Positions 8,080-16,759 of a DNA stretch of 64,000 nt are shown here, in pieces. Under the pieces are notes generated by a model. The model worked only from the letters and a program-made list of their open reading frames with translations. It was not told the origin of the DNA and searched no databases. The first letter of the stretch is position 1, and the number at the start of each line of letters is the position of its first letter. The stretch comes from Pseudomonas neuropathica (GTDB lineage Bacteria > Pseudomonadota > Gammaproteobacteria > Pseudomonadales > Pseudomonadaceae). The stretch is taken from the NCBI RefSeq assembly GCF_015461835.1, contig NZ_JACOPX010000026.1, positions 1 to 64,000 on the forward strand, in the 5' to 3' direction. The translations under genes were made by a program, and so were the position numbers.

Positions 8080-9486
8080 ATGCGGATCATCCCGTTGCTC
8101 GTCCTGCTCGCCACTGCTCCTTTATTGAACGGTTGCGCGGCTTACCGCGATTACGATCAGGAAATGCAGCAAACCACCGACGAGATGACCAAGGGCAACC
8201 TCACCGGCGCACTGGCACTGGTCGAGATGCACAACCCGTGGGAAGACAAGGATCTGCTGTATTACCTGGAAACAGGCGCCATCCTCAGCGCTGGCAGCGC
8301 CCTGCCCGAAAGTCAGCAAGCCTGGCGCAGTGCTGACCGGATGATCTTCCAGCGTGAAGAAGTCAACCCGTCAGGCGCCATGAAGTTGCTGGCGCGGTTC
8401 GGCGATGAAATGGGCACCATGCTGGTCAACGACAAGTTGCGGCGCTACGAAGGCTACGATTACGAAAAGGTCATGCTGACCACACAAATGGCCCTCAATC
8501 AGTTGTCCGTCAACGATTTCGCTGGGGCACGCGCCGACATCAAGAAAACCCACGAACGCGAAGCACTGATCGCCCGGCAGCGGGAAAAACAATACGAAGA
8601 AGCCGAAGAACAAGCCAAGACCCAAGGCATCGCCTTGCGTTACAAGGACCTGCAAGGCTACCCCGTGGCCATTCTTGACGCGCCGAATGTGGTAGAGCTG
8701 AAGAACGGCTATCAGAGTGCTTTCAGCCATTATCTGGCTGGCTTCACTTACGAGGCCTTGGGCGAGCGAGACCTCGCGGCGCCTGGCTATCGCCAAGCGA
8801 TCGAATTGCGCCCGGACCTGCCCTTTCTGCAAAAAGCCCTGCGCAATCTCGACAAGCCCATCGCGAAAACCGATGAAAGCGATGTGTTGATCATTATCCA
8901 GAGTGGCCTGGCGCCTGCCCGCAGTTCGGTGCAAGTGCCTATTCCTGTGCGCCTGAACGAAAATCTGGTCATCGTCGCGCCGATTTCTTTTCCGGTCATG
9001 GTGCCGGACACCGTGACCCCCGTCTTCAGTCATGTCACGGTGGATGGTCGAAAACAGCCGCTGACCGTGATCAACAGCGTCACCGACATGTCCATCCGCA
9101 CATTACGCGATGACATGCCGGCAATCATCTCGCGGGCGCTGTTCCGCGCCAACATGGCCGCCATCAGTCAGGCTCAGGAGAACGAGCGCAATCCGGCCAA
9201 GGCTTCGCTGACAGTCACCCAGCATGACCCGTTTGAAGAAGCTGACACGCGAACCTGGCGGGCGCTGCCGGACAAAACACTGATCGCCCGCCTGCGCCTG
9301 AAAAAAGGTTTGCATACGTTTCGATTGCCAATCCCACCGACTGACTACCCGTTTCAATTACGCGTCGACCAGGACCACCAGATTCTGCACCTGCGAGTGT
9401 TCCGGGATCAGACGTATACGGTGGGCTCGGCTTTCGTCCCGCGGGACACTCCGTTGCCGGAAAAAACGCCGACGCCTGCCAGGTAA
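8080..9486 (+). CDS. COG3014 family lipoprotein, first paralogue
   Basis: Predicted lipoprotein of 468 aa. The signal sequence ends in a lipobox (LLNGCAAY, Cys at residue 19). The rest matches COG3014, a family of unknown function with a TPR-like helical middle (RYEGYDYEKVMLTTQMALNQ near 124) and a beta-rich C-terminal half. It resembles the next gene over almost its whole length, most strongly in the helical part and in GYPVAILDAPNVVELK. This indicates an old tandem duplication. The ending differs: this copy stops in a proline/threonine tail. A role in the outer envelope is inferred from the neighbours. Confidence 0.85.
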   Translation: MRIIPLLVLLATAPLLNGCAAYRDYDQEMQQTTDEMTKGNLTGALALVEMHNPWEDKDLLYYLETGAILSAGSALPESQQAWRSADRMIFQREEVNPSGAMKLLARFGDEMGTMLVNDKLRRYEGYDYEKVMLTTQMALNQLSVNDFAGARADIKKTHEREALIARQREKQYEEAEEQAKTQGIALRYKDLQGYPVAILDAPNVVELKNGYQSAFSHYLAGFTYEALGERDLAAPGYRQAIELRPDLPFLQKALRNLDKPIAKTDESDVLIIIQSGLAPARSSVQVPIPVRLNENLVIVAPISFPVMVPDTVTPVFSHVTVDGRKQPLTVINSVTDMSIRTLRDDMPAIISRALFRANMAAISQAQENERNPAKASLTVTQHDPFEEADTRTWRALPDKTLIARLRLKKGLHTFRLPIPPTDYPFQLRVDQDHQILHLRVFRDQTYTVGSAFVPRDTPLPEKTPTPAR

Positions 9487-9521
9487 TGGCACACCACCAA
9501 GCCAGTGCAATCAAAAAGCAA

Positions 9522-9550
9522 TTACATAGCCACTACGTCACGCCTATAAT
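9522..9550 (+). promoter_or_regulatory. Sigma-70 type promoter for the second COG3014 gene
   Basis: TTACAT (9522-9527) and TATAAT (9545-9550) are separated by exactly 17 bp, in the 210-bp gap before the second paralogue. The untranslated leader would be about 140 bases. It suggests the downstream four or five genes can be transcribed independently of the first copy. Confidence 0.6.
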
Positions 9551-9696
9551 GCCGCGCCCTCGCCATGCGAGCCGGCACAAAAGCTCCTCCGGTAACGAGG
9601 AATTGGCAGGAGGCCAACGCCCTGTCGATGGGTCACATCAGCCCGACCAGCACACGCGGCTGCAGTTAAATCAGCTACTCAGGGAAGAAGTACCCC

Positions 9697-11091
9697 ATGG
9701 TTTTCCGCGCTCCCACCTTGATCGCGCTCAGCGCCGTCACTCTACTCTCCGGCTGTTCGGCGTTTCGCAATTACGACTCCGAACTGGCCCAGACCAATCA
9801 GCAACTGGCCACCGGCAATGTTGACGCCGCGCTGACCCTGCTGGAAAAGAACAACACCGGGCCGGACAAAGACCTGCTCTATTACTTCGAGAAAGGTGAA
9901 TTGCTGCGCGCCAAGGGCGACCTGTCCGGTAGCCAGAACGCCTGGACCAGCGCTGATCAGGTGGTGGGCAAGTGGGAAGACTCGGTCAAGCTCGACACCG
10001 ACAAGTACCTGGCCCAGTTCGGCAGCTTCCTGGTCAACGACAAAGTGCGTCGCTACGAAGGCTACGACTACGAAAAAGTCATGCTGACCACGCAGATGGC
10101 CCTGAACCTGCTGGCGGTCAACGACTTCGACGGCGCGCGCACCGCGATCAAAAAGACTCACGAACGTGAAGCGGTGATCGCCGAGCTGCGCGACAAGGAA
10201 TACCTCAAGAGCGAAGAAGAGGCCGAGAAAGAAGGCATCAAGACCCAGTACAAAGACCTGCAGGGTTATCCGGTCGCCAGCCTCGACGCACCGGAAGTGG
10301 TCGGTCTGAAGAACAGCTACCAGAGTGCTTTCAGCCATTACCTGTCCGGTTTCGTCTACGAAGCCCTGGGCGAAAAAGGCCTCGCGGCGCCGGGTTACCG
10401 CAAGGCTGCCGAACTGCGTCCGAACACGCCGTTGCTGGAGCAGGCACTGGTCAACCTCGACAAGCCGAGCAAGTCTGACGACAGCGATATTCTGATCGTC
10501 GTGCAAAGCGGTCTGGCGCCAGCTCGCGACTCGATCCGCGTGCCGCTGCCATTGCCGATCTCCAACAACGTGGTGATCACACCGCTGTCGTTCCCGATCA
10601 TCAAGCCAGACACCTCCACCGCGCCGTTCGCGCAAATCGGTGTCGATGGCCAGCAGGTCGATCTGACCGCTCTCAACAGCACCACCGCCATGTCCCGCCG
10701 CGCTCTGCGTGACGATATGCCGGGGATCATCCTGCGCACCACCGTGCGGGCGATCACCAAAGGCGTGGCGCAGAAGAAGATCAACGAAACCAATCCACTG
10801 GCCGGTCTGGCCGTCGGCATCTCTTCAGCTGTGCTTGAAGGTGCCGATACCCGTACGTGGCGCACCCTGCCGGACAACACTCAAGTGGTGCGTCTGCGCT
10901 TGAAGAAAGGCGAGCATCAGGTCAGTCTGCCGAGCGCCGTCGGCGGTTCGGTGGTCAAGGTCACTGTCGATCAGCGTTATCAAGTGATCACTCTGCGCGC
11001 CGTGGGCAACCAGGTGTTCGCCGGTGGCCTCGCCGCCCACGTCATCCCGAGCGCGAGCGCGACCAACGTCGCCAGCCTCAAACAACCTTAA
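9697..11091 (+). CDS. COG3014 family lipoprotein, second paralogue
   Basis: Predicted lipoprotein of 464 aa with lipobox LLSGCSAF (Cys near residue 20), paralogous to the preceding gene. The middle repeats RYEGYDYEKVMLTTQMALN and QSAFSHYLSGFVYEALGEKG almost unchanged, consistent with a TPR-like helical module. A C-terminal domain rich in beta-prone segments follows. It has its own promoter and lies 15 bp before the ycfL-like gene, making it the likely first gene of a ycfL-lpoB operon. The function is unknown; the link to LpoB suggests outer-membrane control of peptidoglycan synthesis. Confidence 0.87.
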   Translation: MVFRAPTLIALSAVTLLSGCSAFRNYDSELAQTNQQLATGNVDAALTLLEKNNTGPDKDLLYYFEKGELLRAKGDLSGSQNAWTSADQVVGKWEDSVKLDTDKYLAQFGSFLVNDKVRRYEGYDYEKVMLTTQMALNLLAVNDFDGARTAIKKTHEREAVIAELRDKEYLKSEEEAEKEGIKTQYKDLQGYPVASLDAPEVVGLKNSYQSAFSHYLSGFVYEALGEKGLAAPGYRKAAELRPNTPLLEQALVNLDKPSKSDDSDILIVVQSGLAPARDSIRVPLPLPISNNVVITPLSFPIIKPDTSTAPFAQIGVDGQQVDLTALNSTTAMSRRALRDDMPGIILRTTVRAITKGVAQKKINETNPLAGLAVGISSAVLEGADTRTWRTLPDNTQVVRLRLKKGEHQVSLPSAVGGSVVKVTVDQRYQVITLRAVGNQVFAGGLAAHVIPSASATNVASLKQP

Positions 11092-11106
11092 GAACGGAGT
11101 CTTTGC

Positions 11107-11481
11107 ATGCGCTTCAAACTCATCGCCGTCGCCGCCCTCGCCTTGCTGGCGAGCGGCTGCGCTACCCCGCCACCGCCAGAGCCGGGCAGCGCCGCGAGCA
11201 AAGTCGTGGCCATGGGCCCGCAGAAACACATCGTCGTCGGCGCCATGCGCGTCGCTCGTGAAAACGGCTTCATGACGGTCAACGTGCAGTTGAGCAACAC
11301 CCTCAACAGCAACAAGATTTTCTACTACCGCTTCGCCTGGCTCGGCGCGGAAGGTTTCCCGATTGCCGAAGAAGAAGTGTGGAAAAGCCAAATGATGTAC
11401 GGCGCCCAGACCAGCTTCATTCAAGGCATCGCCCCGACCCCGAAAGCCGTGGACTTCCGTCTGGAAATCAAGACGCCGTAA
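11107..11481 (+). CDS. YcfL family lipoprotein (DUF1425)
   Basis: Small lipoprotein of 124 aa with lipobox LLASGCAT (Cys near residue 18), followed by a proline-rich linker and a single beta-sandwich-like domain of the YcfL family. VNVQLSNTLNSNKIFYYRFA is the most recognisable part. In E. coli ycfL sits directly upstream of lpoB, and the same order holds here. The molecular role is not known. The start is 15 bp after the second COG3014 gene, behind AACGGAG. Confidence 0.88.
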   Translation: MRFKLIAVAALALLASGCATPPPPEPGSAASKVVAMGPQKHIVVGAMRVARENGFMTVNVQLSNTLNSNKIFYYRFAWLGAEGFPIAEEEVWKSQMMYGAQTSFIQGIAPTPKAVDFRLEIKTP

Positions 11482-11517
11482 GCCTGTCACCCTATTTCTG
11501 TTTTAGAGAGCATTCCC

Positions 11518-12105
11518 ATGTTTGCACGCTTTTCCTGCATCGCTGTTATCGCCCTGCTGGCCTCCGGTTGCGCCAACACTTCGCCGACCCTGGGCAGCAA
11601 GAACATCAGCTACGGCGACACCAAAGCGGTTGAAACCGTGACCAACGAATTCGGTTCGACCGACCTGCAAATGATCGCCGAGTCGATGACCCGCTCGCTG
11701 GCCCAGTCCGGCATTCTGCAGGGCCGCCCGGTGGTTCAGGTCTACGACGTGAAGAACAAGACCAGCGAATACATCGACACCCGCGAAATCACCACAAGCA
11801 TCAAGACTCAGCTGATGAAAACCGGCGTGGCCCGCTTCGCCAGCGACAACAACGCCATGCAGAGCCAGGTTGACCAGCTCAAACTGCAAAACCAGAGCGG
11901 CCTGTACAAGAAGAGCACCGTCGCCAAGACTGGCAACATGGTTGCCGCCAAGTACCGCATCGAAGGCTCGATCAGCTCGATCGTCAAGCGCAGCAGCGAC
12001 TACAAGGACGTCTTCTACAAATTCAGCCTGCAACTGATCGACGTTGAAAGCGGTCTGGCCGAGTGGATGGACGAAAAAGAGATCCGCAAAACCACGGAGC
12101 GTTAA
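11518..12105 (+). CDS. lpoB: Penicillin-binding protein activator LpoB
   Basis: Outer-membrane lipoprotein of 195 aa. LpoB reaches through the periplasm and stimulates the class A penicillin-binding protein PBP1b. The lipobox is LLASGCAN (Cys near 18). A short linker leads to the globular domain with DLQMIAESMTRSLAQSGIL near 45 and KYRIEGSISSIVKR near 145. The linker is much shorter than in E. coli LpoB. Pseudomonads are known to use LpoP for PBP1b, so the true partner here is uncertain. The next gene starts three bases after the stop. Confidence 0.8.
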   Translation: MFARFSCIAVIALLASGCANTSPTLGSKNISYGDTKAVETVTNEFGSTDLQMIAESMTRSLAQSGILQGRPVVQVYDVKNKTSEYIDTREITTSIKTQLMKTGVARFASDNNAMQSQVDQLKLQNQSGLYKKSTVAKTGNMVAAKYRIEGSISSIVKRSSDYKDVFYKFSLQLIDVESGLAEWMDEKEIRKTTER

Positions 12106-12108
12106 TTG

Positions 12109-12852
12109 ATGCGCGCATGGATTGGCATGATGGCCCTGGCTTGCGCGTTCAGCGCGCAGGCGGCCCCGAAAGTCGCGGTGACGGATCTGGCCTATCAGGA
12201 GCGTGTGGAGCAATACATCCACATCGTTTCCGCCCAGAGCAATCATCGCGACGGTTACTACAGCTCCAGCGGCTCTTCGAGCTACAACGAGATCGAAGCG
12301 AGCACCAGCTACATCGAGCAAGGCGAGTTGCGCAAATTCACCGGCGACATCAAGGGTGAAATTTTGCGCACCGGCATGTTCCAGTTGGTGCAAGGCACGC
12401 CGTACACCGCGTCGTCCAAAGGTGACGTCTACGACGTGATCAAGCGCATCAAGGCCGGCAACTTCAAGGGCGCCGACTATGTGCTGTTCGGTACCGTGTC
12501 CGATATCGACTTCACTCAGGACATCAACGAGCTGGCGCACACCGACAGCTATTCGGCGGTACTGGGCCTGACGCTGGTGGCGGATTTCAGCCTGATCAAC
12601 ACCAAGACCTTCGAGATCACATCGGCCTTCACGGCGATGGGCGAAGCGCAGGACACCAAACTGGTGAACCACCGCGACATCAAGATCTCGCTGAACCGCC
12701 CACGGGTGGTGCGCGACGTGTCGAAGGCGCTGGGTGAAGACGTGGCCGGGCAACTGAGCATGCAGCTTGGTGGCGGTGGTTACGAGCAGCCGCGCGAGGC
12801 GCCACAGCGCAACAATCTGCCGCGTGATACTGCGCCGGTGATCTTGCGCTGA
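12109..12852 (+). CDS. LpoB/CsgG-like periplasmic protein
   Basis: Secreted protein of 247 aa with a signal peptide (cleavage near AQAAP, residue 19) and no lipobox. It resembles the LpoB/CsgG fold: KVAVTDLAYQERVEQYI at the mature start and ADYVLFGTVSDIDFTQDINE in the middle. A Ser/Tyr-rich insert (YYSSSGSSSYNE) near residue 48 and a proline-rich tail are unusual. It follows lpoB by three bases and is probably translationally coupled. It may be a soluble partner of the upstream lipoproteins. Confidence 0.7.
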   Translation: MRAWIGMMALACAFSAQAAPKVAVTDLAYQERVEQYIHIVSAQSNHRDGYYSSSGSSSYNEIEASTSYIEQGELRKFTGDIKGEILRTGMFQLVQGTPYTASSKGDVYDVIKRIKAGNFKGADYVLFGTVSDIDFTQDINELAHTDSYSAVLGLTLVADFSLINTKTFEITSAFTAMGEAQDTKLVNHRDIKISLNRPRVVRDVSKALGEDVAGQLSMQLGGGGYEQPREAPQRNNLPRDTAPVILR

Positions 12853-12867
12853 TGACTGGCGCCTGAT

Positions 12868-12915
12868 CGTCCCCATGCTCGACGTGGGAATGCATCCCGG
12901 GACGCTCTGCGTCCC
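12868..12915. repeat. Extragenic palindromic repeat with two hairpins
   Basis: A short element with two adjacent hairpins, CCCA-TGCTCGACG-TGGG and GGGACGC-TCT-GCGTCCC, joined by AATGCATC. I recall this kind of sequence as a dispersed extragenic repeat in Pseudomonas. It is different from both REP classes here and appears only once in the window. Confidence 0.6.
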
Positions 12916-12921
12916 AGCCAC

Positions 12922-12954
12922 AAAAAAGGCGACCCGCAAAGGTCGCCTTTTTTT
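12922..12954. terminator. Bidirectional intrinsic terminator
   Basis: A-tract, GGCGACC stem, CGCAAA loop, GGTCGCC stem and a seven-T tract. It serves the LpoB cluster from the left and lysE from the right. Confidence 0.9.
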
Positions 12955-12967
12955 GTGCTGGTGAGGT

Positions 12968-13600
12968 TTACACCGCCGCTTTACGCAACGTCGCCATAAA
13001 CGCCGCCGCGCCAATGAACAGCCCGGCAAACGTGCGGTTCATGCGCTTCTGCTGCTGCGGGGTGCGTAGCAAACGGAGCACCTTCGACGCCAGACCGGTG
13101 TAGCCCGCCATGACAATCAGGTCGACGCAGATCATGGTCACGCCAATCACCACATACTGAATCAGCAACGGCGCATGCGGGTTGATGAACTGCGGCAGCA
13201 CCGCGAGCATGAACACCAAAGCCTTGGGGTTGCTGATGTTCACCAGAAAGCCGCGGAACACCAGCGCCAGCGGCTTGCCGATCGGTCGTACCGCCGCGTC
13301 GTCGCTCATGTCCATGGGCAGCGCACGCCATTGCTTGATGGCCAGGTACACGAGATAAGCCACACCAAACCATTTGATCGCGTGGAAAGCCGTGGCCGAA
13401 GCGGTCAGGATCGCGCCAACACCGGCGCCGACAATCGCGATCTGCACGGCCAGGCCGATTTGCAGGCCAAGGGCATTCCAGTAACCGCGCCAGAAACCGT
13501 ATTGCAGACCGCTGGACATCGACGCAATGGCGCCAGCGCCCGGGGACAGACTGATCACCCAGCAGGCGGCAAAAAATGCCAGCCATGTTTGAAGCTCCAT
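12968..13600 (-). CDS. LysE family translocator
   Basis: Inner-membrane amino-acid exporter of the LysE/RhtB family, 210 aa, with about six hydrophobic segments. The N-terminal signature WVISLSPGAGAIASMSSGLQ (from about residue 14) contains the family's conserved SPGP-like turn. Members export amino acids such as homoserine, threonine or lysine; substrate cannot be read from sequence. The start at 13600 has a GAGGTG site. The longer upstream frame is translated REP sequence and was trimmed. Confidence 0.9.
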   Translation of the reverse strand: MELQTWLAFFAACWVISLSPGAGAIASMSSGLQYGFWRGYWNALGLQIGLAVQIAIVGAGVGAILTASATAFHAIKWFGVAYLVYLAIKQWRALPMDMSDDAAVRPIGKPLALVFRGFLVNISNPKALVFMLAVLPQFINPHAPLLIQYVVIGVTMICVDLIVMAGYTGLASKVLRLLRTPQQQKRMNRTFAGLFIGAAAFMATLRKAAV

Positions 13601-13661
13601 CGCACACCTCGACTCATGCCGTAACAAGTCGTCAAAACTAATGCTGTTTGGGGCTAAAAGC

Positions 13662-13739
13662 AAAAGATCGCAGCCTTCGGCAGCTCCTACACGGGATTGA
13701 TGTTCACCCTGTAGGAGCTGCCGAAGGCTGCGATCTTTT
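13662..13739. repeat. REP doublet, GATCGCAGCC..GGCAGCTCC class
   Basis: Two near-perfect inverted units, AAAGATCGCAGCCTTCGGCA and TGCCGAAGGCTGCGATCTTT, about 20 bp apart. It lies between the MscS-like gene and lysE. Confidence 0.9.
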
Positions 13740-13755
13740 GATCTTGCTCGAAACC

Positions 13756-14337
13756 TTACTTCTCGAACCCGCTCGACGGAAACACATCCGTACCGCGCCA
13801 ACGCCGCACCGAGCGCTGGAAGAACAAGCTGTTCGGCACCTGCACCATGGCGCTGCCAGTCCCCAACTCTTCCGCCTCGATCAACGTGGTGTAAAGCAGA
13901 TTGATCGCCACCACCCGGCCTTTGACGCCAGGCTTGTCCGTGGTGTCCACCAGCTCAACGATATCGCCCAGCCGGAACGGCCCGACCGTGAAGATCAGAA
14001 TCGCGCAGAGCAGATTCGACAGCACGCTCCACATCGCGAAGAACGCCACCGCTGCCACCGCAACGAAACCCGACAGCGCCGTCCACAACACCGTGGCCGA
14101 GACACCGAGGCGCTCCAGTACGAAGATCAGCGCACTGCCCATGATCAGCCAGCGCAACACGCCGCGCAGTGGCATCAGCAATTGCGGCGGGAACGGATAG
14201 CGCTCGCCCAACCGGGTCAGGCCTTTGGCAACGAAGCGCTGAGTGAGGTAACCGGCCAGCAGGATCAGCAGAATCTGCACCGCGAACCAGATCGGCTCGA
14301 CCCACTCCGCCGGCAGCGGCAGCTTGAACGCTTCCAT
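13756..14337 (-). CDS. Small MscS-type mechanosensitive channel protein
   Basis: Membrane protein of 193 aa with about four hydrophobic segments and the MscS core. The pore-lining helix is around residues 85-110. It is followed by IFTVGPFRLGDIVELVDTTD, the start of the beta domain, which is unusually brief. Family members open under membrane tension to release osmolytes. The ATG overlaps the ABC-F stop codon (TGATG), so translation is coupled to that gene. The longer in-frame start lies inside the ABC-F gene and was rejected. Confidence 0.87.
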   Translation of the reverse strand: MEAFKLPLPAEWVEPIWFAVQILLILLAGYLTQRFVAKGLTRLGERYPFPPQLLMPLRGVLRWLIMGSALIFVLERLGVSATVLWTALSGFVAVAAVAFFAMWSVLSNLLCAILIFTVGPFRLGDIVELVDTTDKPGVKGRVVAINLLYTTLIEAEELGTGSAMVQVPNSLFFQRSVRRWRGTDVFPSSGFEK

Positions 14338-16247
14338 CAGGACAGCGCCTCCAGCTCCGCTTGCATGCTTTCCAATACCTCGAGAGCTTCCATCCACGCC
14401 TCTTCCAGCTCGCCTTCACGAACCTTCAGCCTGGCCTGTTCGGCGAGCAGATCACGCAATTCGTTCTTGCGCGCCGGCTCGTAGATGTCGCTGTCGCCGA
14501 GGCTGGCGTCGACCTTGGCCAGTTTCTCGTGAAGCTTGCCCAGCTCGGCTTCGAGCTTGTCAGCTTCACGCTTGTGCGGGGCCAGTTGCTGACGCAACGC
14601 AGCAGCAGCCTGACGCTGTGCCTTTTTGTCGGTCTTGTCCGGATTCACCGGGGTGTTACTGACCGGCGCGTTACGCTGGCGGTACTCCACCAGCCAGCGC
14701 GCGTAGTCTTCGAGGTCGCCATCGAACTCTTCGACTTTGCCATCAGCGACCAGGTAGAAGTTGTCGGTGGTGCTCTTGAGCAAGTGACGATCGTGAGACA
14801 CCACCAGCACCGCGCCGCTGAATTCCTGCAGCGCCATGGTCAGCGCCAGGCGCATTTCCAGGTCGAGGTGGTTGGTCGGTTCGTCGAGCAGCAACAGGTT
14901 CGGGCGTTCCCAGGCGATCAACGCCAGGGCCAGACGTGCTTTTTCACCACCGGAGAAATTCAGTACCGGCTCATCAATGCGCGCGCCACGGAAGTCGAAA
15001 CCGCCGAGGAAGTCACGCAGGGTCTGCTCGCGCTCGGTCGGCGCCAGACGCTGCAAGTGCAACAACGGGCTGGCCTTGGAATCCAGCGAGTCGAGCTGAT
15101 GCTGGGCGAAGTAGCCAACCACGGTGTTCTCGCCACGGGTCAGCCGCCCGCCCAGCGGTGACAGTTCGCCGGCGAGGTTTTTGATCAGCGTCGACTTACC
15201 TGCGCCGTTCGGGCCGAGCAGGCCGATCCGCGCGCCCGGGGTCAGTTGCAGCTTGACCTTCTCCAGGATGGTTTTGTCGCCATAGCCCAGACGCGCATCC
15301 GACAGGTCGATCAGCGGGCTGGAGATCTTGGTCGACTCGCGGAAGACGAAGTCGAATGGCGAATCGACGTGGGCCGCCGATAGCTCTTCCATCCGCTCCA
15401 GTGCCTTGATCCGGCTCTGTGCCTGACGGGCCTTGGTCGCCTGGGCCTTGAAACGGGCGATGTAGCTTTCCATGTGCGCACGTTGCGCCTGCTGCTTCTC
15501 GTAGGCCTGTTGCTGCTGGGCCAGACGCTCGGCACGGGCGCGTTCGAACGCGGTATAGCCGCCGCGATACAGGGTGATTTTGCGCTGATCGACGTGGGCC
15601 ACGTGATCGACGACTTCATCGAGGAAATCACGGTCGTGGGAGATCAGCAGCAAGGTGCCCGGGTAGCTTTTCAGCCACTCTTCGAGCCAGATGATCGCGT
15701 CGAGGTCCAAGTGGTTGGTCGGTTCATCGAGCAACAACAGGTCGGACGGGCACATCAATGCCTGCGCCAGATTCAGACGCATCCGCCAGCCACCGGAGAA
15801 ATCTCCTACCTGGCGATCCATCTGCTCGTTGGTGAAGCCGAGACCGGCGAGCAATTTGCGCGCCCGCGCGTCGGCGGTGTAGCCGTCGGCGCTGTCGAGT
15901 TCCGAGTGCAGGCGGGCCTGAGCGGCACCGTCGTGCGCCGCTTCGGCGGCGGCGAGGTCACGTTGTACCTCGCGTAGACGCAAATCGCCATCGAGCACAT
16001 AGTCGACGGCAAGGCGCTCAAGGGTCTCGATTTCCTGGCGCATGTGGGCGATGCGCCAGTCAGCCGGCAGGAAGCAATCACCCGAGTCGGGGTGCAGCTC
16101 ACCCCGGATCAGGGCGAACAGGCTCGATTTGCCGGCACCGTTGGCACCGATGAGGCCGGCTTTGTGGCCGGCGTGCAGGGTCAGCTCGGCGTCTTCTAGC
16201 AGACGTTGCGGGCCACGCTGTAAAGTCAGGTTCTGAAGTCGGATCAT
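14337..16247 (-). CDS. ABC-F family ATPase (YheS-like)
   Basis: Soluble ABC-F protein of 636 aa with two nucleotide-binding domains in one chain and no membrane segments. Walker A motifs are GANGAGKSS (about 34) and GPNGAGKST. Signatures are FSGGWRMRLNLAQAL and FSGGEKARLALAL. LLLLDEPTNHLDL occurs twice. The domains are joined by a charged linker, and a coiled-coil forms the C-terminus. ABC-F proteins act on the ribosome. The full-length match and C-terminal coil fit YheS, whose cellular role is poorly defined. Confidence 0.93.
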   Translation of the reverse strand: MIRLQNLTLQRGPQRLLEDAELTLHAGHKAGLIGANGAGKSSLFALIRGELHPDSGDCFLPADWRIAHMRQEIETLERLAVDYVLDGDLRLREVQRDLAAAEAAHDGAAQARLHSELDSADGYTADARARKLLAGLGFTNEQMDRQVGDFSGGWRMRLNLAQALMCPSDLLLLDEPTNHLDLDAIIWLEEWLKSYPGTLLLISHDRDFLDEVVDHVAHVDQRKITLYRGGYTAFERARAERLAQQQQAYEKQQAQRAHMESYIARFKAQATKARQAQSRIKALERMEELSAAHVDSPFDFVFRESTKISSPLIDLSDARLGYGDKTILEKVKLQLTPGARIGLLGPNGAGKSTLIKNLAGELSPLGGRLTRGENTVVGYFAQHQLDSLDSKASPLLHLQRLAPTEREQTLRDFLGGFDFRGARIDEPVLNFSGGEKARLALALIAWERPNLLLLDEPTNHLDLEMRLALTMALQEFSGAVLVVSHDRHLLKSTTDNFYLVADGKVEEFDGDLEDYARWLVEYRQRNAPVSNTPVNPDKTDKKAQRQAAAALRQQLAPHKREADKLEAELGKLHEKLAKVDASLGDSDIYEPARKNELRDLLAEQARLKVREGELEEAWMEALEVLESMQAELEALS

Positions 16248-16297
16248 AATGGCGGCGGAGTCTACCAGCTTCGCTCACAACTGGCGCGAGTAGCACG

Positions 16298-16759
16298 ATG
16301 TCCTCTGACCTGTGGAGCTTTTCCCTTGCCACCTACGCCCGCCCGGGTGTGGAAGACGCCTGCCTGCAACTGCAAACGGCAGGCGCCAATGTGTGCCTGC
16401 TGCTGTGCGGTTTATGGCTCGAACAACGCGGGGTGATCTGTGATGAACAACGTGTAAGCCAGCTTCAGACGCTGACCGAGCCTTGGGATACCGAGGTGGT
16501 ACAGCCGCTGCGCTCACTGCGGATGCAATGGAAAGCACGGGCCGTTGATGATGCGGTGCTGAAAGGCATGCGCGAGCAGATCAAATCACTGGAGCTTGAG
16601 GCTGAGCGAGCGTTGCTGTCACGGCTTGAAGGGGTGGCGCAGGAATGGCCGCTAAACGATGCAGGCTCGAAGACCTGGCTTGAAGCATTGGCCGGCATGG
16701 CGGCCAGCCCGAACCGCGACGCGCTGCAAGTGCTGCGCGTCGCGGCAACCGGCACTTAG
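16298..16759 (+). CDS. TIGR02444 family protein
   Basis: Protein of 153 aa matching the conserved TIGR02444 family, whose function is unknown. The recognisable core is LWSFSLATYARPGVEDACLQ at the start, followed by NVCLLLCGLWLEQRGV. It is mostly helical with no signal peptide. It lies divergent to the ABC-F gene, as in other pseudomonads. Its last four bases overlap the end of the convergent algP gene. Confidence 0.85.
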   Translation: MSSDLWSFSLATYARPGVEDACLQLQTAGANVCLLLCGLWLEQRGVICDEQRVSQLQTLTEPWDTEVVQPLRSLRMQWKARAVDDAVLKGMREQIKSLELEAERALLSRLEGVAQEWPLNDAGSKTWLEALAGMAASPNRDALQVLRVAATGT

